Shown: one piece after another, positions 54,987-63,680 of the stretch | Position numbering within the stretch: position 1 is the stretch's first letter | Layout of the letters: each line of letters begins with the position of its first letter | NCBI RefSeq assembly: GCF_021654165.1 | Contig: NZ_JAKFZN010000002.1 | Location: 363,001-427,000, forward strand | Direction of reading: 5' to 3' | DNA from: Nereida sp. MMG025 | GTDB taxonomy: Bacteria; Pseudomonadota; Alphaproteobacteria; Rhodobacterales; Rhodobacteraceae | Length of the DNA stretch: 64,000 bases | The notes under the pieces: model-generated | Seen by the model: only the letters and a program-made list of their open reading frames with translations | What the model was told of the DNA's origin: nothing | Databases searched by the model: none | Position numbers and translations under genes: made by a program

Positions 54987-55622
54987 TCAAAATGTTTTTG
55001 TCATTCTGTCGTTATCGAGTTTTGAAACAAGCACGCGAAACGGCACAAGGGCGATCAAGGCAAGCGACATTTTCACCATCCAATCGGCGGTCGCAAGCGA
55101 CACCCATAGTGGTGCTTGGGGCCCCATGCCAAGAAGCGGAAGCATCTCTGCGGCCCAGGACACGTCGTTTTCAGGCTCAAGAAAGCTGAGGGTTCCTGAA
55201 AAGGCGACTGTAAAAAAGATAGCCGTATCAACCGAGCTGCCGATAAGTGTGGAGGTCAGTGGCGCACTCCACCACTTGCCATTGCGAAGGCGGTCAAAGA
55301 TCGCAACGTCCAGCAACTGCGCGGTGAGGAAGGCAAGACCAGAGCCGATCGCAATACGGAATGTGACCAGCGGTCCAAATTCGCCCATGATCATCGTTCC
55401 GATCAGTGAACAGAAAATCCCGACGATAAAGCCTACAAAAACCACTTGGCGCGCGGCGCGGGCACCGTAAAGGCGGTTCATCAAGTCGGTGACAAGAAAC
55501 GCTATTGGATAGGTAAATGCGCCCCATGTCAGCCAACTGCCCAAAAGAAATTGAACAAGGATATTTGAGGCGACCACGATTGTGGCCATGGCCAGAATGC
55601 CTGGCAGATGTGAGCGTTTCAT
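54987..55622 (-). CDS. yhhQ: Queuosine precursor transporter (VUT family)
   Basis: The protein has 211 residues and about six membrane helices. The family pattern is clear: ASNILVQF, TYPIAFLVTDLMNRLYGARA, the RIAIGSGLAFLTAQLLDVAI segment and IGSSVDTAIFFTVAFSGTLS. It takes up preQ0/preQ1 for queuosine synthesis. The 137-bp upstream region holds a CACT-TCGCC-AGTG hairpin but no recognisable preQ1 riboswitch. Confidence 0.9.
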   Translation of the reverse strand: MKRSHLPGILAMATIVVASNILVQFLLGSWLTWGAFTYPIAFLVTDLMNRLYGARAARQVVFVGFIVGIFCSLIGTMIMGEFGPLVTFRIAIGSGLAFLTAQLLDVAIFDRLRNGKWWSAPLTSTLIGSSVDTAIFFTVAFSGTLSFLEPENDVSWAAEMLPLLGMGPQAPLWVSLATADWMVKMSLALIALVPFRVLVSKLDNDRMTKTF

Positions 55623-55759
55623 GTGTTTTTCCCGTTTTACAAGGTGGCGGAGACTCGGCTCACTGGCGAAGTGAACAGCTCGGTCCTAAGCGCCCTGCGA
55701 CATTTTGGCAAGGCATTTCTGGGATCAATCATGACGCGTCGCAGATTTTGCGGATGGGT

Positions 55760-56677
55760 TTAGCCGCCCCGCAGCACTGTTGTGCATTGCGCCGGTAGGT
55801 CGGTCAGCGTCAATTCACGGCGCTTGCGCGGGGGTGGCGCGTTGGGATCCGGGGGTGGCGGGTTCAGGATATTGTTCACCCAGTCTTGCGCATCTGCACA
55901 GCCGTCGCCGCGCGGCGGCGCGTCTTGGCTGATGCAGTTGGGGCTACCTTTGGGGCATTCTAGCCGGACGTGGAAATGATAGTGATGGCCCCACCAAGGC
56001 CTAATTTTGCGCAGATAGCTGCGATCGCCTTTTTCGGCGTTGCACATTGCAACCTTTGCGCCCGGAAACACAAAGATACGCGCTGTGCGCGGGTCTTTGG
56101 CCGCAGCCCTAAGAATGTTCATATGCTGCTGTGTCCACTTGGAATTGGTGAACGCACCTGCGTTGCGGCGCATGGAGATCGACGAGATATTCTCGCGCTC
56201 GTTTTCCGTTAGGTTCAGGCGTTTGGGCGGCAGCATCCAGATGTCTACACCCAGTCCCGTTTGGTGGCTGCGGTGGCCTGTCAGCATTGGCCCCCCGCGC
56301 GGTTGTGCCATGTCACCGACATAGAGGCCCTGCCATCCATCTTGGGTTGCCGCAAAGCGCGACAGTTTTTTCACGAAGTCGATGGTTTCGGGATGCGCCC
56401 AGTTGCGACCGCGCGATAGTCGCATCGCTTGCCATGTTGGACCTGTTTGCGCCAGCTGCTCGGCCCCTGCTAGGCAACCTTTGGCATACCCGCCGATGGC
56501 TTGGCTGGCGCCTTGGGTGGGCGTGCGTGCGGCACCGAATTGCACCTTGGCCAATGTGTTGCGTTCTTGCGCCGTCAGCGTCGGGGCCTTGATCATTTCA
56601 CCTGAAATATCACGGTCAGCCTGGCCGCATGTAGCCAGCGCAAACGTCAGAACCAAAAAGCCTAGGATGCGTTCCAT
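55760..56677 (-). CDS. mepA: Penicillin-insensitive murein endopeptidase
   Basis: The protein has 305 residues from ATG 56677 with GGAG 9 nt upstream; the longer frame lies inside the MFS gene. A signal peptide with a possible lipobox (ALATC) precedes the LAS-family metallopeptidase domain: SRGRNWAHPETIDFV, HRSHQTGLGVDIW (zinc His and Asp) and WWGHHYHFHVRL (second His pair). It cuts D-Ala–mDAP cross-links in the periplasm. It overlaps the upstream MFS gene by 16 bp. Confidence 0.93.
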   Translation of the reverse strand: MERILGFLVLTFALATCGQADRDISGEMIKAPTLTAQERNTLAKVQFGAARTPTQGASQAIGGYAKGCLAGAEQLAQTGPTWQAMRLSRGRNWAHPETIDFVKKLSRFAATQDGWQGLYVGDMAQPRGGPMLTGHRSHQTGLGVDIWMLPPKRLNLTENERENISSISMRRNAGAFTNSKWTQQHMNILRAAAKDPRTARIFVFPGAKVAMCNAEKGDRSYLRKIRPWWGHHYHFHVRLECPKGSPNCISQDAPPRGDGCADAQDWVNNILNPPPPDPNAPPPRKRRELTLTDLPAQCTTVLRGG

Positions 56678-58044
56678 GTATTGCGATCTCCGTCTTTGTT
56701 GACCCACCGTAACAAGATCAAACCGATAATAAACAAGAAAATGACAGGCGATATTCCAAGACGGGGTGAGGACGTCAGATAGGTCGTCACGCCAATCAGT
56801 GCAGGCGCCAAAAATGCGGTGGCCTTTCCCGAGAGAGCAAAAAGCCCAAAGGCTTCGGTGGGGCGACCGCGTGTGGTGTGGCGCACCATCATCGAGCGGG
56901 AGGCCGCATAAAGCGCGCCACCTGCGCCGCCGATACATGCCCCGCAAATATACATCACTATGTCGGGCACAGCACTGCCTTCGGGAAGGGGGATCCCCAA
57001 AATGAAATCGCGTGTCATTCCGACAATCACGATACACACACCTATCAACACCCATATGCAGAACGTGATCACTGGTTTGGGACCAAGCCGCTTGTCGAAC
57101 ACCCCACCGACGTAGGTTGCCACTGATGCTGTGATTGCGCCGACGATCCCAAAGACGCCGATCATCGTGATCGACCAGTTCAGAACCAGTGTCGCGTAAA
57201 CCCCTCCAAACCCGTAAAGCGCATTCAGCGCATCGCGGTAAAACATGGAAGAGCCGAGATAGGCCGCAAGACTGGGGCGCTTCAAAACACCTTTGAGAGA
57301 GGTTTTCAGATCGCCTAAGGCAATGGAAAAGGTGGTTGTCTTTTGCAGGGCTTTGTCTTCGCGGACCCACAAAAAGAAGGGAATCATGAAGATAACAAAC
57401 CAGATGGCCGAGAACGGTCCAACAAACCTGGTGCCCTCCCGTGCTTCTGGATCAAGACCGAAAAGAGGCGACAGCCCGATCAGGGTTTTGCCCGTTTCGT
57501 TTTCTGCGAAAAGAAGCAACATGATAAACAGCGATACAACACCGCCCGCATACCCCAATGCAGCGCCAGCACCGCTGATTTTGCCCACCTCGTCTTCGGG
57601 TCCAAGGCTTGGCAACATCGCATTGGTGAAAATCAGCGCGTATTCAGCGGCGACAAACCCAATGCAAAACATTGCGAGGGCAAAGTAAATCTGGCTGCCG
57701 TCTGGTACCATCACCCAGATCATTGAAACGGCGACCACATAGATTGCCGAGAATAAAAACATCCAAGGCATCCGGCGACCAGAACTGTCTGCATATGCGC
57801 CAAGGATAGGGCCGGTGATCGCAATCATCAGGCCAGCAGCGGTTTGGCCAAACGACCACAGCGATTGCGCTTGTGCATCGGCAAGGTCCTCGGTCAGTCC
57901 CGTGCCCATGAAATATTCGGTCGCGACGGCTGCAAAATACGGCCCAAAGATAAACGTAAGGGCAAGGGTGTAAAAAGGTTGCGTGGCCCAATCAAACGCC
58001 ATCCAGCCCCAAACCCGTTTTTTCAAAGATACATCCGCCACCAC
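56662..58044 (-). CDS. UMF1-type MFS transporter
   Basis: The protein has 460 residues and about 12 membrane helices. The N-terminus VWGWMAFDWATQPFYTLALT and the GPILGAYADSSGRRMPWMFL loop after helix 2 are typical of the UMF1 (Atg22-like) branch of the major facilitator superfamily. Substrates of this branch are poorly known; some export amino acids. It is followed by mepA with overlapping frames. Confidence 0.88.
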   Translation of the reverse strand: MVADVSLKKRVWGWMAFDWATQPFYTLALTFIFGPYFAAVATEYFMGTGLTEDLADAQAQSLWSFGQTAAGLMIAITGPILGAYADSSGRRMPWMFLFSAIYVVAVSMIWVMVPDGSQIYFALAMFCIGFVAAEYALIFTNAMLPSLGPEDEVGKISGAGAALGYAGGVVSLFIMLLLFAENETGKTLIGLSPLFGLDPEAREGTRFVGPFSAIWFVIFMIPFFLWVREDKALQKTTTFSIALGDLKTSLKGVLKRPSLAAYLGSSMFYRDALNALYGFGGVYATLVLNWSITMIGVFGIVGAITASVATYVGGVFDKRLGPKPVITFCIWVLIGVCIVIVGMTRDFILGIPLPEGSAVPDIVMYICGACIGGAGGALYAASRSMMVRHTTRGRPTEAFGLFALSGKATAFLAPALIGVTTYLTSSPRLGISPVIFLFIIGLILLRWVNKDGDRNTWNAS

Positions 58045-58111
58045 ACGCCCCTTCGGTTTTGCCAGATTAGGAAGGGTTCATGTGGGTTTTGCAAGGGGTG
58101 AGTGTGTTTGC

Positions 58112-58660
58112 TTAGATACTTGCGTCGGAAAATTGCGGCGGCCAGGGACGGGTCGCATCGGCATCAATCCAGTTTTGCACCCATTGCGGCGTTGGCGGAG
58201 AGACTGTTTCATGACCCATCGCCGACAAGACATCTTTGGGTGGGACAATCCCTTTTTTGCCTGTGATGGCCGAACGATAGAGCGCATGGTTAGCGATTTC
58301 ACCACTGCGCTTAATCATCGCTTGTTGCAGGTAGATGAATTTATCATCCCAACAGATGGCATGCCCTTTGGTGGTAAATGGTTCAAACGGGCGGATCCGG
58401 CGGCGGTAGCGCACGGACACCCCTGCCATCGTCAGGCCCCATCTACGTTCTTTCAATATCTTGAGAAGCCCAACGCGTTTGGCCAGAACAGTGCGATTGA
58501 GATCAAGAAGCGTGAGAACGCGACCGTTGTTCATTTCCATGAACAAATCAATATCCCAAGGCCAGCACCTGTGGTGGCTGACATGTTGAGCCAACAAAGG
58601 CAGATCGGGCGCGCCACGATGCAGCGCCATTTCAACACAGAGACGAGCGATTGGATACAT
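58112..58660 (-). CDS. Acyl-CoA thioesterase family protein (4HBT-like)
   Basis: The protein has 182 residues with a hot-dog fold pattern: HVSHHRCWPWDIDLFMEMNN then GRVLTLLDLNR is the family active-site helix region. It probably hydrolyses acyl-CoA. No Shine–Dalgarno is seen before ATG 58660. If the TTGACG/TACTTT promoter upstream is real, the mRNA would be nearly leaderless. A palindromic site lies in this promoter. Confidence 0.8.
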   Translation of the reverse strand: MYPIARLCVEMALHRGAPDLPLLAQHVSHHRCWPWDIDLFMEMNNGRVLTLLDLNRTVLAKRVGLLKILKERRWGLTMAGVSVRYRRRIRPFEPFTTKGHAICWDDKFIYLQQAMIKRSGEIANHALYRSAITGKKGIVPPKDVLSAMGHETVSPPTPQWVQNWIDADATRPWPPQFSDASI

Positions 58661-58776
58661 AGGCCCAAAGTAGACAGCCTTACGTTAACGTCAACTATAA
58701 CCTTGCGGAAAGCAGTTGCCGCCGCCCAACGGTGTGCTTACCTGTTGGAAAAGCAAAACGAAAAGGTTCGTGCACC
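58661..58776. promoter_or_regulatory. Divergent thioesterase/yggT region with ACGTTAACGT palindrome
   Basis: ACGTTAACGT (58682–58691) is a perfect 10-bp palindrome within TTACGTTAACGTCAA. On the minus strand it overlaps TTGACG, which has TACTTT 16 bp further on as a -10 candidate. This is like the LiuR (MerR-family) operator pattern known from branched-chain amino acid and fatty acid catabolism genes; that comparison is from memory. No MerR gene is in the window. Confidence 0.45.
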
Positions 58777-59064
58777 ATGCAATCGCTCTATCAAATTCTG
58801 ATGCTCATTCTGGATGTGGTCTGGTTCATCATGATCGCCCATATCATCATGTCGTGGCTGCTCAGCTTTCAGGTGCTGAACATGCACCAACCTATCGTTG
58901 CGCAAATCTGGACAGGGCTGAACCGCCTGTTAGAGCCGATTTACACGCCGATCCGTCGTATCTTGCCAGATACCGGACCGCTTGATCTGGCGCCTTTGGT
59001 GGCCTTTATCGGTCTGATCGCGCTGCGCATTATTCTGCAAAACAACGCGGCTTTGTTCTTTTGA
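58777..59064 (+). CDS. yggT: YggT-family membrane protein
   Basis: The protein has 95 residues from ATG 58777 with two membrane helices. The pattern IIMSWLLSFQVLN, the LNRLLEPIYTPIRRILPDTG loop and LAPLVAFIGLIALR identify the YggT family, linked to envelope and osmotic functions. Its stop overlaps a TTG that starts pta (TTGA), so the two are coupled. Confidence 0.9.
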   Translation: MQSLYQILMLILDVVWFIMIAHIIMSWLLSFQVLNMHQPIVAQIWTGLNRLLEPIYTPIRRILPDTGPLDLAPLVAFIGLIALRIILQNNAALFF

Positions 59065-59981
59065 CACGTCATCTGCGGTATGAGGCGCTTCTGGAACGTG
59101 CGGCGCCCCTTGATCCCATTGCGACAGCCATTGTCGCGCCCGAGGAAGCCAACGCGCTCGGCGGTGCGATCCGTGGTGCTGAAGAAGGTCTGATCGTCCC
59201 GGTATTGGTTGGTGACGCATTGCTGATACAGGCGACGGCGCGCGAAATTGGCAAGGATATTTCAGGGTTCGAAATTATCGACGTCAAAAGCCATTCAGAT
59301 GCCGCAGCACGCGCTGTCCAGTTGGTGCACGAACGGCGCGTGAAGGCTCTGATGAAGGGGTATATCCATACAAACATGCTGCTCAAGCACGTCGTGAAAT
59401 CCGATGGGGGTTTGCGCACAGGCCGCCGTTTGAGCCATGTGTTTGTGATGGACACCCCAGGGTTTGATCGGCTGATTATGGTGACCGATGCAGCGATCAA
59501 CATCGCACCGGATCTGAAAACCAAAGCCGATATCGTGCAGAACGCGATTGATCTTGGTCATTCTCTTGGGTTGCCTCATCCGAAGGTCGCTGTTGTCTCT
59601 GCGATTGCAACTATCAACCCCGAGATCAACGCCACCGTTGAGGCTGCTGCGCTGGCAAAGATGGCCGACCGGGGTCAGATCAAAGGCGGACTGGTTGATG
59701 GGCCTTTCGCGATGGACAATGCGGTCAGCCCAAAAGCGGCTGCGATCAAGAAAATCGTATCGCCCGTTGCAGGTTTGGCGGATATTCTGATGATGCCCGA
59801 AATTCAAACGGGCAACATGGTTCTCAAGACACTGACGTTCATGGCGGGCGCGCAAGCGGGCGGGCTTGTTGTGGGTGCAAAGGTGCCGATTATGCTGACC
59901 AGCCGTGCTGATGACCAAGACGCGCGTGTTGCCAGCTGCGTCTTGGCGGCGTTGCATGCCCACCACGGCAGCGCAGGCTAA
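59061..59981 (+). CDS. pta: Phosphate acetyl/butyryltransferase
   Basis: The protein has 306 residues with a TTG start overlapping the yggT stop; no nearby ATG or GTG gives the conserved N-terminus. The PTA/PTB pattern is present: ALMKGYIHTNMLLKHVVKSD, the SHVFVMDTPGFDRLIMVTDA segment, and a substrate loop near ADILMMPEIQTGNMV. It exchanges acetyl between CoA and phosphate, giving the substrate of AckA 4 bp downstream. The short form suits the phosphate butyryltransferase-like branch. Confidence 0.9.
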   Translation: MTRHLRYEALLERAAPLDPIATAIVAPEEANALGGAIRGAEEGLIVPVLVGDALLIQATAREIGKDISGFEIIDVKSHSDAAARAVQLVHERRVKALMKGYIHTNMLLKHVVKSDGGLRTGRRLSHVFVMDTPGFDRLIMVTDAAINIAPDLKTKADIVQNAIDLGHSLGLPHPKVAVVSAIATINPEINATVEAAALAKMADRGQIKGGLVDGPFAMDNAVSPKAAAIKKIVSPVAGLADILMMPEIQTGNMVLKTLTFMAGAQAGGLVVGAKVPIMLTSRADDQDARVASCVLAALHAHHGSAG

Positions 59982-59985
59982 TCCG

Positions 59986-61083
59986 ATGGCCAAGGCAATC
60001 CTAACCCTGAATGCCGGCTCGTCTTCCGTGAAATTCGGTGTCTTTGATGCCGCTCAAGAACCCCAAGAGCTTGCTTCAGGTCAGGTTGAAAACCTTGGTG
60101 CAAACGCGCAATTGCTGTTCGACGGGCAAACCTTTTCGCTTGGCACCACCGATCATGTAGCTGCGGTTTCAGCAATATTAGACACTGTTTCACCTGTTTT
60201 AGGGGAGCGTCAGGTTGGTGGTGTCGGGCACCGTATTGTCCATGGTGGTATAGATTTCGACAAACCGACCGAATTGACGTGGCCCGTGATGGATGCCTTG
60301 GGGGAATTGATCCCTTTGGCCCCGCTTCACCAACCGCATAACCTTGCCGCGGCACGCGCCGCGATTGAGGCCTTTCCAAAAGCCATTCAAATCGGATGCT
60401 TTGACACCTCGTTTCACCGCGACCACTCTTGGGTCAACGATACCTTTGCGATCCCGCGCAAATACTATGACCAAGGCGTTAGGCGGTATGGGTTTCACGG
60501 GCTGAGTTACAGTTTCATCGCCAGCGAAATTGCCCGTAGCTACCCCGACCTTCATGATGGGCGCGTCGTTGTTTGCCACCTTGGCAATGGGGCCTCTATG
60601 TGTGCAATGCGCGCGGGTCGGTCGGTTGCATCCAGCATGGGGTTTTCCGCCCTCGACGGGCTGCCTATGGGCACGCGCAGCGGTTACATCGATCCTGGCG
60701 TTTTGCTCTATCTGATGGAGCATGACGGACTGGACGCCGCAGCACTGACCAACCTGCTTTATAAAGAAAGCGGTATGAAAGGCCTGTCGGGCCTCACGCA
60801 TGACATGCGTGACCTGCTGGCAAGTCATGCCCCTCAAGCAAAGCAAGCCGTGGACTATTATGTGCACCGCATTCAGCTAGAGATCGGGGCGATGGCCGCG
60901 GCGCTAAAGGGGCTTGATGCGATCGTCTTTTGCGGCGGCGTTGGCGAAAACGCTCCGATTATTCGGGACCGTATCGCCCAAGGCATGGCTTGGATGGGGG
61001 TCGGTGATGATATCCCTGTTTTGGTTATCGAAACCGACGAAGAGCGGGTCATCGCACGGGCCGTTACCCGCGCGATAAGCTAG
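59986..61083 (+). CDS. ackA: Acetate/butyrate kinase
   Basis: The protein has 365 residues from ATG 59986. ILTLNAGSSSVKFGVFD is the N-terminal phosphate loop, HRIVHGG and RRYGFHGLSYSFIASE are core motifs, CHLGNGASMCA and DGLPMGTRSG bind nucleotide, and FCGGVGENAPIIRDRI ends the domain. It makes ATP and acetate from acetyl phosphate. Its TAG stop shares CTAG (61080–61083) with the convergent FkbM gene. Confidence 0.95.
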   Translation: MAKAILTLNAGSSSVKFGVFDAAQEPQELASGQVENLGANAQLLFDGQTFSLGTTDHVAAVSAILDTVSPVLGERQVGGVGHRIVHGGIDFDKPTELTWPVMDALGELIPLAPLHQPHNLAAARAAIEAFPKAIQIGCFDTSFHRDHSWVNDTFAIPRKYYDQGVRRYGFHGLSYSFIASEIARSYPDLHDGRVVVCHLGNGASMCAMRAGRSVASSMGFSALDGLPMGTRSGYIDPGVLLYLMEHDGLDAAALTNLLYKESGMKGLSGLTHDMRDLLASHAPQAKQAVDYYVHRIQLEIGAMAAALKGLDAIVFCGGVGENAPIIRDRIAQGMAWMGVGDDIPVLVIETDEERVIARAVTRAIS

Positions 61084-61844
61084 CGCCGCTTGGCAAAGAT
61101 ATCATCGGGCCCTGCAAATTCGATCAGATCATAGCCGTTGTCGCGCATGATTTGCGGGATGTCTGACGCGCCGGTGTTGTTTTCGATGCTCCAGACCTGC
61201 ACATCATGGTCGCCAAACGGAAAGTCCTGCAAACAGGCCAGTTCACCCCCTTCGATATCAAGAGAAATCACATCAGGGTGCATCAGGTCGTGATCGCGCA
61301 ATATCGTGGAGAGGCGGCGGGTCTCGACCGTTATGGTCGCCTCTTTGTGGCGCTTGTCTTGGCGCACTTGAGACAGCAAATCAGGGTCGTAACTGTCTAC
61401 AAGCCCGCTCATCTGCGTGTAACCTTCCTGCACTTCAAGGAAAGTGGCTGCGCCGTCTTGGTCGCTTACGGCGTAAGGCAGACAGGGGCAGCGGCGGACG
61501 GATTGCGCTTTTTCAAGGTTAGAGGGAACAGGCTCTACCAAAAGCCCCGTCCATTTGCGGAAGGCCTCGAAAAACACAGAATTGGACCCTGTTACACCGT
61601 CAAAGCCACCCACATCGATGAACGTTCCGCCTGTTTTGCCTTGGAAATACCGATCGATAATTGCATCCTGTCCCGCTTGACTGGCGTAGTGATAATTGGG
61701 GTTCAGCATGCGGCGAAGCTCATGCAAGCGGCGGTTTAGCGGCGCACGGCTGCGGTCCTTGCGGTCTGCAAGGGCCTGACGGATGTCCGCCTCAAGGCGA
61801 CGCAACTCGCTTTGGGCCTGATCGAGACGGTCAGAGAGCGTCAT
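61080..61844 (-). CDS. FkbM-family methyltransferase
   Basis: The protein has 254 residues. A helical N-terminus of about 50 residues precedes a SAM methyltransferase domain: GTFIDVGGFDGVTGSNS is motif I, WTGLLVEPVPSN motif II and VISLDIEGGELACLQDFPFG the FkbM signature. Such enzymes often methylate sugars or peptides of surface polymers. It is last in a three-gene unit with DUF6165 and a TPR-glycosyltransferase-like gene. Confidence 0.87.
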   Translation of the reverse strand: MTLSDRLDQAQSELRRLEADIRQALADRKDRSRAPLNRRLHELRRMLNPNYHYASQAGQDAIIDRYFQGKTGGTFIDVGGFDGVTGSNSVFFEAFRKWTGLLVEPVPSNLEKAQSVRRCPCLPYAVSDQDGAATFLEVQEGYTQMSGLVDSYDPDLLSQVRQDKRHKEATITVETRRLSTILRDHDLMHPDVISLDIEGGELACLQDFPFGDHDVQVWSIENNTGASDIPQIMRDNGYDLIEFAGPDDIFAKRR

Positions 61845-62243
61845 TCAGCCAGCCCCGTGTTCTTCGTAGGATTTTTCCTCGACTAAGGCGGATCCCAAAA
61901 ACAGGTTGATGTCTTTTTTGACGGCGGCACGTTTGTCGTTGGTGACGTATACAGCGCGCGCAAGCTCAATGAACTTTGGACCAAAATTACCATCGCGCTC
62001 ACAGATGCGGATATCATCTTCAATATCCCAAAGCGCTTCGTTGATCGCCTGTAGGGATGCGACAAGAGTGTCTAACTCAGCCGAAGTCGGTAACTTTTCC
62101 GATACCACATCTTCAAGCATCGCCAATTCACGCCGCACGTTTGCCAGCTTTGCAGCATCGGACATTCGGGTATTTTTAATCCGCAGGATTGTTATTTTGT
62201 CCAACAACTCGCCAGGCGAAACAGGGATGAGGATATCATGCAT
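61845..62243 (-). CDS. DUF6165-family protein
   Basis: The protein has 132 residues, helical and charged: ILIPVSPGELLDKITILRIK then NTRM at the N-terminus and LWDIEDDIRICERDGNFGPK in the middle. Small proteins of this kind (family name DUF6165 from memory) often occur beside glycosyltransferase or TPR genes. No catalytic motif is seen. It abuts the FkbM start and lies 3 bp after the TPR gene. Confidence 0.75.
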   Translation of the reverse strand: MHDILIPVSPGELLDKITILRIKNTRMSDAAKLANVRRELAMLEDVVSEKLPTSAELDTLVASLQAINEALWDIEDDIRICERDGNFGPKFIELARAVYVTNDKRAAVKKDINLFLGSALVEEKSYEEHGAG

Positions 62244-62246
62244 AGG

Positions 62247-63611
62247 CTAGCCTTTCTTGGCGGCAACAAGGGGGGCGAGGTCACGGGTGACCACGTCAAA
62301 AACACTGTCCCAATCGCGGGGCTTGGGCTGGCGGATCAAACGCATGCACGGATACCAAGGCGTGCGATCCCCATCGGGACCATAGAGCCAAAAACCATCC
62401 CAATGCAGCAGGTTCCAAACAGGCAGGTCCAATGAACCAGCGATATGCGCAATGGCCGTATCCATTGTGATAACAAGGTCCATTTCAGCCATCACAGCAG
62501 CGCTGTCTGCAAAGTCATGATCCGTCGACCCAAGATCAATCGCGAACGCCGCTGTGCCATCGGTGCGGAAATCATCCAGAAACGGTCCTTTGTACAGCGA
62601 AAAGCACTGCACCCCGTCAATCGCGGCAAGTCGCAGAATCTCACGATGATCAAACTTGCGGAAATCGTTGCCTTTGTAGGTTGCAGAGCCTGACCAAACG
62701 ACGGCAATTTTGAAGGCGTCTTGGTGATTTTTCGTTGCGATTTTAGCGCGTGTCACAGCATGATCTGGCAAGGTCAGCTTTGTGGGGGCAGGAATGTCGG
62801 CCCCTGCTTCAAAGGCAAACATCGGCACGTCCATCATGCTGGTCCATACGTCAAATGCCGGTAAATCCGACAAATCACTTATGATCTGATCGACGCCGTG
62901 CGCCTGTGACACAAGGCTGGCGATTGGTGGTTTGGCGTGCAGGATCACCTTTGCGCCAAGGGATTGCAGCCAAGGCATGAAGCGCGTGAATAAGATGCAA
63001 TCACCAAAGCCTTGTTCGCTGAAAACAAGGATGGTTTTTCCAGTTAAATCATCTCCGTTCCAGCGTGGCTTGGGCACTTTTGGCGCGCGGATATCCGACT
63101 GCTCCCACCGTGCTTGATAAAGGCGAAACCCGCGAGCGTAGTTGCCCGCCGTCAATTCGGTGAAGGCCAATTGCATCCGCAGTTCTGCATCATCGGGGTA
63201 TTGCGTGATCGCGGTTTCAAGTCGTGCGCGGGCCTCATCCAACTTTCCATCAATGCGCAAGGCGCGCCCAATCAGCGCGATCTGTTCGGGACTGTCTGGC
63301 TGTATGGCAAGCAGGGCTTCACGTAGCGCAATCGCTTCCTCATTGCACCCGATATCACTCAGCACATTGGCGAAATTGTTGTTCATTACACCATCGTCTT
63401 TGGCCAGAGCATAGGCGCGACGTTGGGCAAGCACAGCGGCATCATAAAGCTTGGATTTGCGCAGCAGGATGCCATAGTTCGTCCATGCGCCTGCGTCCTG
63501 TGGGTTTAGCGCCAGATACTTGATGTAAAGCGGTCGTGCGGCATCAAGATCACCATCGACATGCAATTTATCGGCCTGCTGTTTGAGTGATACAGGTCGT
63601 TTGTCCATCAT
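62247..63611 (-). CDS. TPR protein with glycosyltransferase (ADP-heptose transferase-like) domain
   Basis: The protein has 454 residues, or 453 if the second ATG is used. TPR repeats fill residues about 10–170 (LYIKYLALNPQDAGAWTNYG). The C-terminal half is GT9/GT41-like: ILVFSEQGFGDCILFTRFMP, FKIAVVWSGSATYKGNDFRK and the donor-site segment MAEMDLVITMDTAIAHIAGS with VWNLL. Such proteins transfer sugars to surface polymers or proteins. The acceptor is unknown. Confidence 0.82.
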   Translation of the reverse strand: MMDKRPVSLKQQADKLHVDGDLDAARPLYIKYLALNPQDAGAWTNYGILLRKSKLYDAAVLAQRRAYALAKDDGVMNNNFANVLSDIGCNEEAIALREALLAIQPDSPEQIALIGRALRIDGKLDEARARLETAITQYPDDAELRMQLAFTELTAGNYARGFRLYQARWEQSDIRAPKVPKPRWNGDDLTGKTILVFSEQGFGDCILFTRFMPWLQSLGAKVILHAKPPIASLVSQAHGVDQIISDLSDLPAFDVWTSMMDVPMFAFEAGADIPAPTKLTLPDHAVTRAKIATKNHQDAFKIAVVWSGSATYKGNDFRKFDHREILRLAAIDGVQCFSLYKGPFLDDFRTDGTAAFAIDLGSTDHDFADSAAVMAEMDLVITMDTAIAHIAGSLDLPVWNLLHWDGFWLYGPDGDRTPWYPCMRLIRQPKPRDWDSVFDVVTRDLAPLVAAKKG

Positions 63612-63680
63612 TTGACTTAAATGCTCCGCATTATTCTCACCGCGTTTGATGGTGGGTTAGCCCAAGATTAGGGTATTTTT

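Noticed and set aside
55623-55759. preQ1 riboswitch before the queuosine precursor transporter
   Set aside because: A small hairpin exists, but none of the conserved preQ1 aptamer sequences was recognised.
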